A DNA stretch of 64,000 bases, taken from Silanimonas sp. Its GTDB lineage: Bacteria > Pseudomonadota > Gammaproteobacteria > Xanthomonadales > Xanthomonadaceae. A program made the position numbers and the translations under genes. Of this stretch, positions 45,518 to 55,009 are shown one piece after another (within the stretch, counting starts at the first letter, position 1; each line of letters starts with the position of its first letter). The DNA is taken from positions 233,120 through 297,119 of the forward strand of contig NZ_JAPZQK010000018.1 in NCBI RefSeq assembly GCF_027530345.1, read 5' to 3'. Below the pieces are notes generated by a model. It was not told the origin of the DNA, did not search any database, and saw only the letters and a program-made list of their open reading frames with translations.

Positions 45518-45537
45518 CGCTCCGCCGGGGCGTTTTC
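45517..45537 (+). terminator. Intrinsic terminator after bcp
   Basis: ACGCTCC (45517-45523) pairs with GGGGCGT (45527-45533), with one T-G wobble and a 3-base loop, followed by TTT and CC. It begins at the bcp stop codon. It is a short but classical terminator shape. Confidence 0.6.
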
Positions 45538-45606
45538 CTACCCCGGCCCGCTTCACCCCGACGACGGCATGTGCGAGCCTGCTGTCGTCATCTTGCGGAG
45601 CCTCCA

Positions 45607-46152
45607 GTGAGCCTGATCGACCGCCTCAAGCGCTTCCTCGCCCAGTCCACGCCGACCGGCAACCCGGAAGACGCCGTCAATCGCTCCGAGCTCGAGAACG
45701 AAACGCGCAACGCCCCCAACGGGATCGAGCGCCGGCTGCTGGACCGCCGCAACGCGCGCGAAGGCACCCGCGCGCTGATCATCGACGATTCGGCGACCGT
45801 CACCGCCGCGCTGGCACGCATGCTGCTGCAGAACCGCTACCAGCTCGAGACGGCCGGCGACGCCGAGAGCGGCCTCGCCAAGATCGCGGCGAACCCGCCC
45901 GAGGTCATCTTCCTCGACATTGTTCTCCCGGGCATCAACGGCTTCGAGGCCCTGCGCCGCATCCGCCGCGACCCGGTCAGCAAGGACATCCCGGTGATCA
46001 TGATGTCGGGCAACGAGCAAGCGACCGAGCAGTTCTACGCCCAACGCATCGGCGCCGACGACTTCATGAAGAAGCCGTTCTCGCGCTTCGAGGTGTTCGC
46101 CCGCGTCGAGAAACTGCTCGACGGCGAAGCCGCACCGAAGCGCGGCTCCTGA
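45607..46152 (+). CDS. CheY-like response regulator with N-terminal extension
   Basis: Residues 1-52 form a charged extension (ERRLLDRRNAREGT). The receiver domain (about 54-175) has Asp60/Asp61, phospho-acceptor Asp104 (IFLDIVLPGI), Ser (MMSGNE) and Lys in DDFMKKPF. It has no output domain, as in PilH/CheY-type regulators. The partner kinase is not in the window. The start is GTG at 45607 with GGAG upstream; this suits the MSLIDRLKRFL N-terminus. The length is 181 residues. Confidence 0.85.
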   Translation: MSLIDRLKRFLAQSTPTGNPEDAVNRSELENETRNAPNGIERRLLDRRNAREGTRALIIDDSATVTAALARMLLQNRYQLETAGDAESGLAKIAANPPEVIFLDIVLPGINGFEALRRIRRDPVSKDIPVIMMSGNEQATEQFYAQRIGADDFMKKPFSRFEVFARVEKLLDGEAAPKRGS

Positions 46153-46162
46153 GCCCCGCGCC

Positions 46163-46184
46163 GCCCGCCGCGAACGCGGCGGGC
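46163..46184. terminator. Bidirectional hairpin between the response regulator and hutU
   Basis: GCCCGCCGCG (46163-46172) and CGCGGCGGGC (46175-46184) are exact complements around AA, centred in the 40-bp gap between two convergent genes. No T-run flanks it, so it may work on both strands through stability alone. Confidence 0.55.
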
Positions 46185-46192
46185 CTGGGCCC

Positions 46193-47863
46193 TCAACCCA
46201 GCATCGGCAGGTCGAGGCCCTTTTCCTTCGCGCAGGCCTTGGCGATGTCGTAGCCGGCGTCGGCATGGCGCATGACACCCGTACCGGGGTCGTTCCAAAG
46301 CACGCGACCGAGGCGCTTTTCGGCAGCTTCCGTGCCATCGGCCACAATCACCACGCCGCTGTGCTGCGAGAAGCCCATGCCCACGCCACCGCCGTGGTGC
46401 AGCGACACCCAGGTCGCACCGCCGGCCACGTTGAGCAACGCGTTGAGCAGCGGCCAGTCGGACACGGCGTCCGAGCCGTCGAGCATCGCCTCCGTCTCCC
46501 GGTTCGGGCTGGCCACGCTGCCGGAATCCAGGTGGTCGCGACCGATGACGATCGGCGCCTTCAGTTCACCGTTCCGCACCATCTCGTTGAACGCGAGTGC
46601 CAAGCGGTGGCGGTCGCCGAGACCCACCCAGCAGATGCGTGCCGGCAGGCCCTGGAAGGCGATGCGTTCCTTGGCCATGTCGAGCCAACGGTGCAGGTGC
46701 GGGTCGTTGGGGATGAGTTCCTTCACCTTGGCATCGGTCTTGGCGATGTCCTCCGGATCACCGGAGAGCGCCACCCAACGGAAGGGACCGACGCCGCGGC
46801 AGAACAGCGGGCGGATGTAGGCCGGCACGAAGCCCGGGAAGTCGAAGGCGTCGACGCAGCCGGCTTCCTTGGCCATCTGGCGGATGTTGTTGCCGTAGTC
46901 GAAGACGGGGATGCCCTGGTCTTCGAAGTGCAGCATGGCCTCGACGTGCATCCGCATCGAATGCTTGGCCGCTTCGACGACGCGCTCCGGCGCGTGCTTC
47001 TGCTCGTCGAGCCAGCGCTCCACCGTCCAGCCGGCCGGCAGGTAGCCGTGCAGCGGATCGTGGGCCGAGGTCTGGTCGGTCACGGCGTCGGGGCGCACGC
47101 CGCGTCGCACGAGTTCCGGAAGGATTTCGGCGGCATTGCCAAGCAGTGCGATGGAGCGCGCCTTGCCTTCCGCGCAGTAACGCTCGATGCGCGCGAGTGC
47201 GTCGTCGAGGTCGGTGGCCTGCTCATCGACGTAGCGGGTGCGCAGGCGCATGTCGATGCTGCTCTGGCGGCACTCGATCGCGAGCATGTTGGCGCCGGCC
47301 ATGGTCGCGGCCAGCGGCTGCGCGCCGCCCATGCCGCCGAGGCCCGCGGTGAGCACCCATTTGCCGGTAAGGTCGCCGCCGAAGTGCTGGCGCCCCATCT
47401 CGGCAAAGGTCTCGTAGGTGCCCTGCACGATGCCCTGCGAGCCGATGTAGATCCACGAGCCGGCCGTCATCTGGCCGTACATCGCGAGGCCTTTGGCGTC
47501 GAGTTCGTTGAAGTGTTTCCACGTCGCCCAATGCGGCACCAGATTGGAATTGGCGAGCAGCACGCGCGGCGCATCGGGGTGCGTGGGGAACACGCCCACG
47601 GGCTTGCCGCTCTGCACCAGCAGGGTCTGGTTATCCTCGAGGCGCTCGAGCACCTCGACGATGGTGTCGAAGCTGGCCCAGTCTCGGGCCGCGCGGCCGA
47701 TGCCGCCGTAGACCACCAGCGAGGTCGGGTCCTCGGCCACGTCCGGATCGAGGTTGTTCATCAGCATGCGCAGGGCGGCTTCGGTGAGCCAGCTCTTGCA
47801 GCGTTTCTGGGCGCCGCGCGGAGCGCGGATGACGCGTGAGGGGTCGTGGCGGGCGGCGGTCAT
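46193..47863 (-). CDS. hutU: Urocanate hydratase
   Basis: HutU converts urocanate to imidazolonepropionate, the second step of histidine degradation, using tightly bound NAD as electrophile. The family motifs include [37 protein letters not shown] and the active-site cysteine region [13 protein letters not shown]. The length of 556 residues is normal. I start at the ATG at 47863 ([17 protein letters not shown]). TACAAT on the minus strand at 47895-47890 is a good -10. hutH is not in the window, and hutI/hutF lie 10 kb away. Confidence 0.97.
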   Translation of the reverse strand: MTAARHDPSRVIRAPRGAQKRCKSWLTEAALRMLMNNLDPDVAEDPTSLVVYGGIGRAARDWASFDTIVEVLERLEDNQTLLVQSGKPVGVFPTHPDAPRVLLANSNLVPHWATWKHFNELDAKGLAMYGQMTAGSWIYIGSQGIVQGTYETFAEMGRQHFGGDLTGKWVLTAGLGGMGGAQPLAATMAGANMLAIECRQSSIDMRLRTRYVDEQATDLDDALARIERYCAEGKARSIALLGNAAEILPELVRRGVRPDAVTDQTSAHDPLHGYLPAGWTVERWLDEQKHAPERVVEAAKHSMRMHVEAMLHFEDQGIPVFDYGNNIRQMAKEAGCVDAFDFPGFVPAYIRPLFCRGVGPFRWVALSGDPEDIAKTDAKVKELIPNDPHLHRWLDMAKERIAFQGLPARICWVGLGDRHRLALAFNEMVRNGELKAPIVIGRDHLDSGSVASPNRETEAMLDGSDAVSDWPLLNALLNVAGGATWVSLHHGGGVGMGFSQHSGVVIVADGTEAAEKRLGRVLWNDPGTGVMRHADAGYDIAKACAKEKGLDLPMLG

Positions 47864-47889
47864 GTCGCGGATCCGATCGGGGTGACCGA

Positions 47890-47895
47890 ATTGTA
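47890..47895 (-). promoter_or_regulatory. Putative hutU -10 box (TACAAT)
   Basis: TACAAT on the minus strand is 26 bp before the hutU ATG, five of six consensus bases. No -35 or HutC-like palindrome is apparent nearby. Confidence 0.45.
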
Positions 47896-47976
47896 GGCGA
47901 CTCGTCACGCGCAGCCGACGCGCCCGAGACACGCCGTGACGCAAGGTTCCTCCCCCATCGACCGGAACGCGACTGC

Positions 47977-49353
47977 TTGTCCCTGCGCCATCGGCTCCAC
48001 GCCACCCTGACCGCGCTGTTCCTGAGCGCATCGACCCTGCTGGCCGCCGAGCCGGACCGGCCCGAGGCACCGACGCCGAACGCCCCGCGCGTCATCCTCA
48101 TCAGCATCGACGGGCTGCACCCCGACGACCTCGTCCGCCACGCGCCGCCCACCCTGCAGCGCTGGCAGGCCACAGGCGCGCGAGCCCAATGGATGACCCC
48201 GGTCTACCCCACCCTGACCTTCCCCAACCACTACACGCTGGTGACGGGCCGGGTGCCGGACCGGCATGGCGTGGTCCACAACCGCATGCGCGACGCGGAG
48301 CTGGGCCCGTTCCGGCTCTCGCTACGGGCCGCCGTGTCGGACGGCCGCTGGTGGGACGAAGCCGAGCCTCTGTGGGTCACCCTTCGTCGCCAAGGCTTGC
48401 GCAGCGCGACCCTGTTCTGGCCGGGTAGCGAGGCACGGATCCATGGCATCCGCCCCGACGACTGGCTGCCCTATGCCGGCGACATGCCGCACGAGGAGCG
48501 CGTCCGTCGCGTGCTGCGCTGGCTGGACCGGCCCGAAGCCCGACGCCCGCACCTGATGACGCTGTACTTCTCCGCGCTCGACGAGGCAGGCCACCGCGAG
48601 GGCCCGGACAGCCCGGAGGCCATCGCGGCCCTGGCCGACATCGATCGCGCGCTGGCGCGCCTCGAAGCCGGGCTGCGGCGACGCGGCCTGTTCGACGCGG
48701 TGGATGTCGTCGTGGTGTCCGACCACGGCATGGCCCGGGTCGATGTGGCCAACCCCCGGCGGCTCGACGAGCGCGTTGTACTGCACGACGATGAGGTGGT
48801 GAGCAGCGGCGAGGCGGCGGGGATCGCACCGCGACCGGGCCGCGAGGCCGAGGTCGAAGCCGCCCTGCTCGGCCGCCACGAGGGCTACCAGTGCTGGCGG
48901 AAAGCCGATCTTCCGCCGGCCTGGCGGTATGGCACACATCGACGCGTGCCGCCGATCGTGTGCCAGGCGGATGAAGGGGTGTACCTGACGCACGCGGCAC
49001 GGCAGGCGCGGGGCGGCACCTTCAGCCCCGGCGCGCATGGCTACGCGCCCGAACTCCCCAGCATGCGCGCGGTATTCCTCGCGCGCGGGCCGCGCGTGGC
49101 CGAAGGCGTGGTGCTGCCGCCGATCGAGGCGACCGATGTCCATCCCTTCCTGCTCGCCCTGCTCGGCCTGCCGCCGATGGCCGGCGATGGCAACCCGGCC
49201 GCCACCGCCGCGGCTCGCCGCGGTGTCAGCGCTCCGGCTTCGGCGGCGGGGCGCAACGCGGGTCCGTCCGCATCGCCGCCTTCACCAGCAGGTGCGCCGA
49301 GACCGGGGCCGTCAGGAACACGAACAGCGTCACCAGAAACTCGCGGCCGGTGA
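47977..49353 (+). CDS. Secreted nucleotide pyrophosphatase/phosphodiesterase (NPP family)
   Basis: The alkaline-phosphatase-fold NPP motifs are in order: [13 protein letters not shown] (metal Asp), [15 protein letters not shown] (nucleophile Thr in TFPNHY), DEAGHREGP (Asp, His), VVSDHGM (Asp-His) and [10 protein letters not shown] (His). It should hydrolyse phosphodiester or pyrophosphate bonds of nucleotides in the periplasm. The start is uncertain; TTG at 47977 puts a signal peptide (about 20 residues to LLA-AE) at the N-terminus, whereas earlier starts lack one. The last 43 residues (Pro/Ala/Gly-rich) run 128 bp antisense into mnhG and look like a fortuitous extension. The length is 458 residues. 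Confidence 0.82.
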   Translation: MSLRHRLHATLTALFLSASTLLAAEPDRPEAPTPNAPRVILISIDGLHPDDLVRHAPPTLQRWQATGARAQWMTPVYPTLTFPNHYTLVTGRVPDRHGVVHNRMRDAELGPFRLSLRAAVSDGRWWDEAEPLWVTLRRQGLRSATLFWPGSEARIHGIRPDDWLPYAGDMPHEERVRRVLRWLDRPEARRPHLMTLYFSALDEAGHREGPDSPEAIAALADIDRALARLEAGLRRRGLFDAVDVVVVSDHGMARVDVANPRRLDERVVLHDDEVVSSGEAAGIAPRPGREAEVEAALLGRHEGYQCWRKADLPPAWRYGTHRRVPPIVCQADEGVYLTHAARQARGGTFSPGAHGYAPELPSMRAVFLARGPRVAEGVVLPPIEATDVHPFLLALLGLPPMAGDGNPAATAAARRGVSAPASAAGRNAGPSASPPSPAGAPRPGPSGTRTASPETRGR

Positions 49354-49555
49354 AGCCGCCATGCCACGCGAACCAGGCCATCGAGGCGATCAGCGACAGG
49401 CCGATGCCCAGGGTGCTGGCCTTGGTTGGGCCATGCAGGCGCTTCATGAAATCGCCGAGCTTCGCGAGGCCCCAGGCCCCGACCAGCGCGAAAACCGCAC
49501 CCGCCACGAGCAGTGCGGCCACCAAGGCGTCCAACCAGAACGGCATGGCGCTCAT
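49226..49555 (-). CDS. mnhG: Mrp-type Na+/H+ antiporter subunit G
   Basis: The smallest accessory subunit of the Mrp/Mnh complex: 109 residues with three transmembrane segments and the conserved LGDFMKRLHGPTKASTLGIGL motif. All Mrp subunits are required together for cation/proton antiport in the inner membrane. It is the last gene of the six-gene operon; the start overlaps the mnhF stop (ATGA). Its 3' end is antisense to the tail of the NPP gene. Confidence 0.93.
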   Translation of the reverse strand: MSAMPFWLDALVAALLVAGAVFALVGAWGLAKLGDFMKRLHGPTKASTLGIGLSLIASMAWFAWHGGFTGREFLVTLFVFLTAPVSAHLLVKAAMRTDPRCAPPPKPER

Positions 49556-49824
49556 TCGACGACACTCCCCCGCAGCAGGTAACGCGACGCCGCCACGGTG
49601 CCGACGAAGCCGAACACGGCGATCAGCAGCGCCGCCTCGAAGTACACCGGGTCGCCCAGCGCGATGCCGAGCACGATGAGCAGGGCCAGCGCGTTGACGT
49701 ACAGCGTGTCCAGCGCGAGTACCCGATCGACGAGGGACGGCCCGCGCAGCAGGCGGAAGAACGCCAGCAGCAGGGCCACGGCGAAGGCACCGCCCACCCA
49801 GGGCAGCACGGTGGCGGTGATCAT
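49552..49824 (-). CDS. mnhF: Mrp-type Na+/H+ antiporter subunit F
   Basis: This 90-residue protein has three transmembrane segments and the family core RLLRGPSLVDRVLALDTLYVNALALL. It overlaps mnhE upstream and mnhG downstream by 4 bp each, so translation is probably coupled along the whole operon. Confidence 0.94.
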   Translation of the reverse strand: MITATVLPWVGGAFAVALLLAFFRLLRGPSLVDRVLALDTLYVNALALLIVLGIALGDPVYFEAALLIAVFGFVGTVAASRYLLRGSVVE

Positions 49825-50303
49825 CGGAAGATCTCCCTCAGCGGCGCCTCGTAGCGCGACTTCACGTCTGCAACGACGGCCGCGGCGTCATCGGCATGGA
49901 AGGCATGCACGAGCAGCCAGCGCCGGTCCTCGGTCACTTCGCAGCTCAGGGTGCCCGGCGTCATCGTGATGATGGACGCGAACATCGCGATGCCCTGCGG
50001 CGAGGCGATGTCGAGCGGCACCCAGACGAAGGTCGGGCGGATGCGCGATTCGGGGCCGAGGATGCGGACGGCAACCTCGAGGTTGGCCTTGACGATGTCG
50101 TAGAGCACGACCAGCACCAGCTTGGCGGCGACCACCGGTGCGGCGAGGCGCGGCGAAGGAATCGCCGGTGCGGGCAGCAGGCGCGGCAGCGCCAGCGCGA
50201 ACAGCACGGCGAGAACGATCTGGCCGTTCGATGCGCCATTGAGCAACAGCCACAGGGCCGCGACGGCAAGACTGCTGACGGGATGGGGAATCAAGGCGCG
50301 CAT
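49821..50303 (-). CDS. mnhE: Mrp-type Na+/H+ antiporter subunit E
   Basis: This 160-residue protein has two to three N-terminal transmembrane segments and a soluble C-terminal part. TMTPGTLSCEVTEDRRWLLVHAF is the conserved MnhE motif. I start at the ATG at 50303, which overlaps the mnhD stop (ATGA), rather than an upstream in-frame start within mnhD. Confidence 0.94.
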   Translation of the reverse strand: MRALIPHPVSSLAVAALWLLLNGASNGQIVLAVLFALALPRLLPAPAIPSPRLAAPVVAAKLVLVVLYDIVKANLEVAVRILGPESRIRPTFVWVPLDIASPQGIAMFASIITMTPGTLSCEVTEDRRWLLVHAFHADDAAAVVADVKSRYEAPLREIFR

Positions 50304-51853
50304 CAGCGGGGCACCGTCGTAGGCAGCGGGTCGCGGCCGAGCACGGCCTCTCGATACGTGGCGGGTTCGGACAGCTGGGCCGCACTGCCGGCCACGTAGC
50401 GCGTGAGGTCGGAGGCCATCACGGTGGTGACGATGAGTCCGAACACCAGCATCAGCATCGCGATGCGTTCGCCGAGAGCGGGCGACGGCGGCTGCGGCGC
50501 AGCGTTGCGGGCGGTCGCCACTGCCGGCGTCTGCCAGAACAGCCGGCTGCCGGCACGCGCCAAAGCGATGAGGTTCAGCAGGCTGGTGCCGAGGACCACA
50601 CTCCACAGCACGATGACCACGCCCTCCGGAACGGCATACGCGAGCAGCAGGCTCTTGCCGAGGAATCCACCGAAGGGCGGCAGGCCAGCGGCCGCCATCG
50701 CCAGCACCATGAAGAAGCCGCCCAGCCACGCCGGCCGCGCCATGGCCGCCACGCGACCCAGCGCGTCACCGCCGTCGCGGTGCCGGCGGACCCAATCGCC
50801 GAGCAGGAAGAACGCAGCCGCCACGAGCGTCGAATGCACGAGGTAATACAGCCCGGCGGCCAGCGCCACATCGGTGCCGAGGCCGATCGCCATGAACAGC
50901 ACGCCGGCCGAACCGAGGACGAGATACCCGAGCAGGCCGCGCAGCGTGGGCGAGGCCAGCGCGCCCAGCGCGGCCAGCGTGGCCGTACCGGCACCGGCCC
51001 AGAACAGCAGCGGTTGCACGAAACCGGCCAGCGCGCCCGCGTCGGCGCCGAACAGCAGGCCGTACACACGGATGACGGCGTAGATGCCGAGCTTGGTCAT
51101 GATCGCGAACAGGATCGCCGCCGGCGCCGAGGCCGAGGCGTAGGTTCGCGGCAGCCAGAAGTACAGGGGCAGCAGCGCGGCCTTCAACGCGAAGACGATC
51201 AGCAGCAGCCAACCACCGGCCTCGACCAGCGGACGTTGCGCCTCCGGCAGCGTGGCGATCCGCGCAGAAAGGTCCGCCATGTTCAGGGTGCCGAGCACGC
51301 TGTACAGCACGCCCACGGCGAACAGGAACAGGGCCGAGGCGACCAGGTTCAACACCACGTAGTGGAGGCCCTGCCGCAGGCGCTCGCCGCCCTGCCCGTG
51401 CAGCAGCAGGCCGTAGCTGGCCGCGAGCAGCACCTCGAAGAACACGAACAGGTTGAACAGGTCATGCGTCAGGAAAGCGCCGCACAGGCCCATCAGCTGG
51501 AACTGGAACAGCGCGTGGAAGTGCGGGCCACGCGCATCGTCGCCGCCGCTGGCGAACAGCTGGCTCGCGAGGGCGAGCAGCACCAGCAGGCCGAGCATCA
51601 AGACGGCCAGCCGATCGGCGAGCAGCACGATGCCGGCGAACGACGGCCAATTACCCACCTGGTAGACCACGAGCCCCTGGTGCTCGACAGCGAGGCCGAG
51701 GCCGAGCACCACGAGGCCCAGCATCAGCGTCGCGATCAGCGACAGGGCGCGGCGGAAAGCCAGCGGCGAGCGATGCAGCACCACGAGCGTGGCGCCGGTG
51801 AGCAGTGGCACGACCACCGGCAGCACGGCGATGTGCGAAGCCATGCCGCTCAT
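50303..51853 (-). CDS. mnhD: Mrp-type Na+/H+ antiporter subunit D
   Basis: MnhD is homologous to proton-pumping subunits NuoM/NuoN of complex I. The 516 residues have about 14 transmembrane segments. LFNLFVFFEVLLAASYGLL contains the conserved helix-5 glutamate. The lysines of ALKAALLPLYFWLP and IMTKLGIYAVIR mark the transport path. The start overlaps the mnhC stop (ATGA). Confidence 0.95.
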   Translation of the reverse strand: MSGMASHIAVLPVVVPLLTGATLVVLHRSPLAFRRALSLIATLMLGLVVLGLGLAVEHQGLVVYQVGNWPSFAGIVLLADRLAVLMLGLLVLLALASQLFASGGDDARGPHFHALFQFQLMGLCGAFLTHDLFNLFVFFEVLLAASYGLLLHGQGGERLRQGLHYVVLNLVASALFLFAVGVLYSVLGTLNMADLSARIATLPEAQRPLVEAGGWLLLIVFALKAALLPLYFWLPRTYASASAPAAILFAIMTKLGIYAVIRVYGLLFGADAGALAGFVQPLLFWAGAGTATLAALGALASPTLRGLLGYLVLGSAGVLFMAIGLGTDVALAAGLYYLVHSTLVAAAFFLLGDWVRRHRDGGDALGRVAAMARPAWLGGFFMVLAMAAAGLPPFGGFLGKSLLLAYAVPEGVVIVLWSVVLGTSLLNLIALARAGSRLFWQTPAVATARNAAPQPPSPALGERIAMLMLVFGLIVTTVMASDLTRYVAGSAAQLSEPATYREAVLGRDPLPTTVPR

Positions 51854-52200
51854 GCGCGCGGCTCCAGGCCGTCGATATGGTCGGTGGCATTGGCCACGCG
51901 CGCCTGCACCGCCATCACCAGCATCACAGCCGTCATCGCCATGCTGATGACGATGGCCGTCAGCACCAGCGCCTGCGGCAGCGGGTCGGTGTAGTTCGCC
52001 AGCAGCGGCGCCACGCCGTCCTTCAGTAGCGGCGTGCGCCCGGGCGCCAATCGCCCCGCCGCGAACAGGAACAGGTTCACGGCGTAGGACAACAGGGTGA
52101 GCCCGAGGATCACATCGAACGTGCGGGCGCGCAGGAGCAGCCAGAAGCCGCCGGCGGCCAGCACGCCGATGCCCGAGGCGAACAGGAATTCGAGGCTCAT
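51850..52200 (-). CDS. mnhC: Mrp-type Na+/H+ antiporter subunit C
   Basis: This is a NuoK-like subunit with three transmembrane segments in 116 residues. GLTLLSYAVNLFLFAAG and DPLPQALVLTAIVISMAMTA are conserved, the second with the NuoK-type glutamate replaced by the Mrp pattern. The start is the ATG at 52200, overlapping the mnhA stop; the frame is open far upstream but antisense-like within mnhA. Confidence 0.94.
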   Translation of the reverse strand: MSLEFLFASGIGVLAAGGFWLLLRARTFDVILGLTLLSYAVNLFLFAAGRLAPGRTPLLKDGVAPLLANYTDPLPQALVLTAIVISMAMTAVMLVMAVQARVANATDHIDGLEPRA

Positions 52201-54998
52201 CGCTTTCCCTCCGGGCGATGCAGGCGGGTCAGCAGGAACAGCACCAGCAGCAGCGCACCCGCCACCGTGACGTAGACGCCGGTGTCGAAGCCCATCGCGC
52301 TGGCGAACGGTACCTTGCCCAACCATTCGCCGACCACCGGGATCGGAAGTTCGACGTAGGGCGTGCTGCTGGTGAGGAAGGGATGGCCGAACGCGAATGC
52401 GCCTAGGCCAGTGACGGCCGCGAGCAGCAGCCCGACGCCGATCCACGCCGTCCAGTCGTTGCGGAACTGCCGCTCGGCCAGCGCGCGGCCGCCGCCCATG
52501 GCCTGCAGGAACACCGCGCCGACGAACACCAGCGCGGCGACGAAGCCGCCGCCCGGCGCATTGTGGCCGCGCAGGAAGAAGTACAGCGAGACCGCAAGGC
52601 CCAGCGGCAACAGCCACTGCGAAACCAGCTGGAGCATCAGCGAAGGCGCGCCGGGCGATGCCGGGACAACGACCTCGGGCTGCGGGCGCGCATTCTGCAG
52701 CAGGGCCGCGATGATCAGCGCCGCGATGCCCACGACCGCGATCTCGCCGAGCGTATCCATGGCCCGGTAGTCGACGATGATGACGTTGACGACGTTGAGC
52801 CCGCCGCCTTCGCTCTGGCTGGTGCGCAGGAAGTACTCCGAGATCGACGCCACCGGCTGGGTCATCATCGCGTAGGCCAACGCGCCGACGATGCCGCCGC
52901 CGGCGACGGCCAGCGTGGCGTGGAGGCCGGTTCGCAGCGGCGCGCGTTCCGGCGGCGAGGCCTGCGGCAGGTAGCGCAAGGCCAGCAGGATCAGCAGGAT
53001 CGACAGCGTTTCCACCATCAGCTGGGTCAATGCGAGGTCCGGCGCCGACAGGAACACGAAGGCCAGCGACACCGCGAGGCCGATGGCGCCGACGACCAGC
53101 ACCGCGAGCAGGCGCTGGCGGAAGCCGAGCGCCACGGCGAGCGTCGCGACGACGACCACGGCCCACAGCGCCCACGCCCCGGGACCGGCGGGCAGCGTCT
53201 CGCGCGCACCGAAAGCGCCGTCGGCCGAGAAAGCGACCGCGCCCGCGGCGATGGTCGCGGCCACGGTCCAGGCGAGGTATGCCGGCAGGCGGCCGCTCTC
53301 CAGCCAGCGAGTGATCAACCCGGCGACGGCGACTAAAAGCGCGAGGCCGGCCTCGAACGCGCGCTTGCCGAACGAGGCGCGCGGATCGGCGCGCAACGCG
53401 CCAAGGCGGTGCAGGAAGGCCCACAGCGCCACGCCACCGACGAGGCCGATCACGCTCATCAGCAACGGAACGTTGAATCCGTGCCAGATCGCAAGCTTGT
53501 ATTCCGGCAATGGCGCGTTGAGCGCGCCCTGCGCTCCCACGGCCAGCAGTTCGCCGATGGTGAGGTTCGGCAGCAGGCCCACGGCCAGCACGATCAGCAC
53601 CAGCACCTCGACCGGTACGCGCATGAAGCGCGGCGGCTCGTGCGGCGTGCCGTTGACGCACTTCGGTTCGCCGCCGAAAAACACGTCATGGATGAAGCGG
53701 ATCGAGTAGGCCACGGAGAACGCCGCCGCCAGCACCGCGAGCCCGGGGATGAGCAGATGCAGCCCCGCCACCGTCGGCACGTTCAGCGTTTCCGTCAGGA
53801 ACATCTCCTTCGACAGGAAGCCGTTGAACAGCGGCACGCCAGCCATGGCCAGCGAGGCAGCGATCGCAAGCGCCGCCGTGATCGGCATGTACTTCGCCAA
53901 GCCATTCAATCGGCGGAAGTCGCGGGTGCCGGTCTCGTGGTCGATGATGCCGGCCGCCATGAACAGGCTGGCCTTGAGGGTGGCGTGGTTGAGGATATGG
54001 AACACGCCGGCCACCAGCGCCATCTCGGTGCCCATGCCGAACAACAGGGTGATCAGGCCGAGGTGGCTGATGGTCGAATAGGCCAGCAGCCCCTTGAGGT
54101 CCTGCTGGAAGATGGCGATGAAGGCGCCGACCAGCAGGGTGAGCAGGCCGACGCTGCTGACGATCAGGAACCATTCGTCGCTGCCCGCCAAGGCCGGGTG
54201 CAAGCGCGCCAGCAGGAACACGCCGCACTTCACCATCGTGGCGGAGTGCAGGTAGGCCGACACCGGGGTCGGTGCCGCCATGGCGTGCGGCAGCCAGAAG
54301 TGGAACGGGAACTGCGCCGACTTCGTGAACGCGCCCAGCAGCACGCAGAGCAGCGCGGGCACGTAGAGCGGATGGGCCTGGATCTGGGCGGCCGAGGCCA
54401 ACACCACGTCGAGTTCGAAACTGCCGACGATCCGACCGATCATCAGCACGCCGGCCAGCAGTGCCAACCCGCCCGCACCGGTGATCGCCAGGGCCATCCG
54501 TGCGCCGCGGCGGGCCTCGCGTTCGCCGTTCCAGAACCCGATCAACAGGAACGAGGCGATGGACGTGAGTTCCCAGAACACGACCAGCAGCAGCAGGTTA
54601 CCGGCAACCACCACGCCCAGCATCGCGCCCATGAAGAGGGCGAGGCTGGCGAAGAAGCGCTGCGGCGGATCGTCGTCGGCCAGGTACCAATAGGCGTAGA
54701 GGACGATCAGCGCGCCGATGCCAAGCACCAGCAAGGCGAACATCCACGCGAAGCCGTCAAGCCGCAGCGAGAACGCGAGGCCGATCTCCGGCAGCCAGGG
54801 GGCCGAGAAGCGCGGCACGTCGCCACCGAACACCGCCGGGGCCAGCGCGAACAGCGCCGCGAGGCCCAGGAGCGCGCCACCGCCGGCCAACGCCGCCGAC
54901 ATCGCACGGCCGGCCCGCGGCATCAGCGCGAGCAGCAGGGCGGCGACGAAGGGTGAAGCGAGTAGGAAGGGCAGGAGCACGGCGAGCCGTCCGTTCAA
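52197..54998 (-). CDS. mnhA: Mrp-type Na+/H+ antiporter subunit A fused to subunit B
   Basis: The first 500 residues are a NuoL-like antiporter core (VFWELTSIASFLLIGFWNGER with its key glutamate, GAFTKSAQFPFHFWLPHAM with its lysine). Next come the MnhA-specific C-terminal helices (ALTQLMVETLSILLILLALRYLP) and then an MnhB domain (about the last 140 residues; RGHNAPGGGFVAALV). The A-B fusion is the PhaAB-type group 2 arrangement. The start is unclear: TTG at 55001 or 54998, or GTG at 54980, would fit the helix-1 boundary. An ATG at 55064 would overlap ybdK by 55 bp. I use TTG 54998 (933 residues). Confidence 0.92.
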   Translation of the reverse strand: MNGRLAVLLPFLLASPFVAALLLALMPRAGRAMSAALAGGGALLGLAALFALAPAVFGGDVPRFSAPWLPEIGLAFSLRLDGFAWMFALLVLGIGALIVLYAYWYLADDDPPQRFFASLALFMGAMLGVVVAGNLLLLVVFWELTSIASFLLIGFWNGEREARRGARMALAITGAGGLALLAGVLMIGRIVGSFELDVVLASAAQIQAHPLYVPALLCVLLGAFTKSAQFPFHFWLPHAMAAPTPVSAYLHSATMVKCGVFLLARLHPALAGSDEWFLIVSSVGLLTLLVGAFIAIFQQDLKGLLAYSTISHLGLITLLFGMGTEMALVAGVFHILNHATLKASLFMAAGIIDHETGTRDFRRLNGLAKYMPITAALAIAASLAMAGVPLFNGFLSKEMFLTETLNVPTVAGLHLLIPGLAVLAAAFSVAYSIRFIHDVFFGGEPKCVNGTPHEPPRFMRVPVEVLVLIVLAVGLLPNLTIGELLAVGAQGALNAPLPEYKLAIWHGFNVPLLMSVIGLVGGVALWAFLHRLGALRADPRASFGKRAFEAGLALLVAVAGLITRWLESGRLPAYLAWTVAATIAAGAVAFSADGAFGARETLPAGPGAWALWAVVVVATLAVALGFRQRLLAVLVVGAIGLAVSLAFVFLSAPDLALTQLMVETLSILLILLALRYLPQASPPERAPLRTGLHATLAVAGGGIVGALAYAMMTQPVASISEYFLRTSQSEGGGLNVVNVIIVDYRAMDTLGEIAVVGIAALIIAALLQNARPQPEVVVPASPGAPSLMLQLVSQWLLPLGLAVSLYFFLRGHNAPGGGFVAALVFVGAVFLQAMGGGRALAERQFRNDWTAWIGVGLLLAAVTGLGAFAFGHPFLTSSTPYVELPIPVVGEWLGKVPFASAMGFDTGVYVTVAGALLLVLFLLTRLHRPEGKR

Positions 54999-55009
54999 CA
55001 AAGTGAAAA

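Noticed and set aside
53409..54956. Plus-strand open frame of over 500 codons inside the Mrp operon
   Set aside because: Gln/Arg/His-rich translation without domains; mnhA on the opposite strand is unmistakable.
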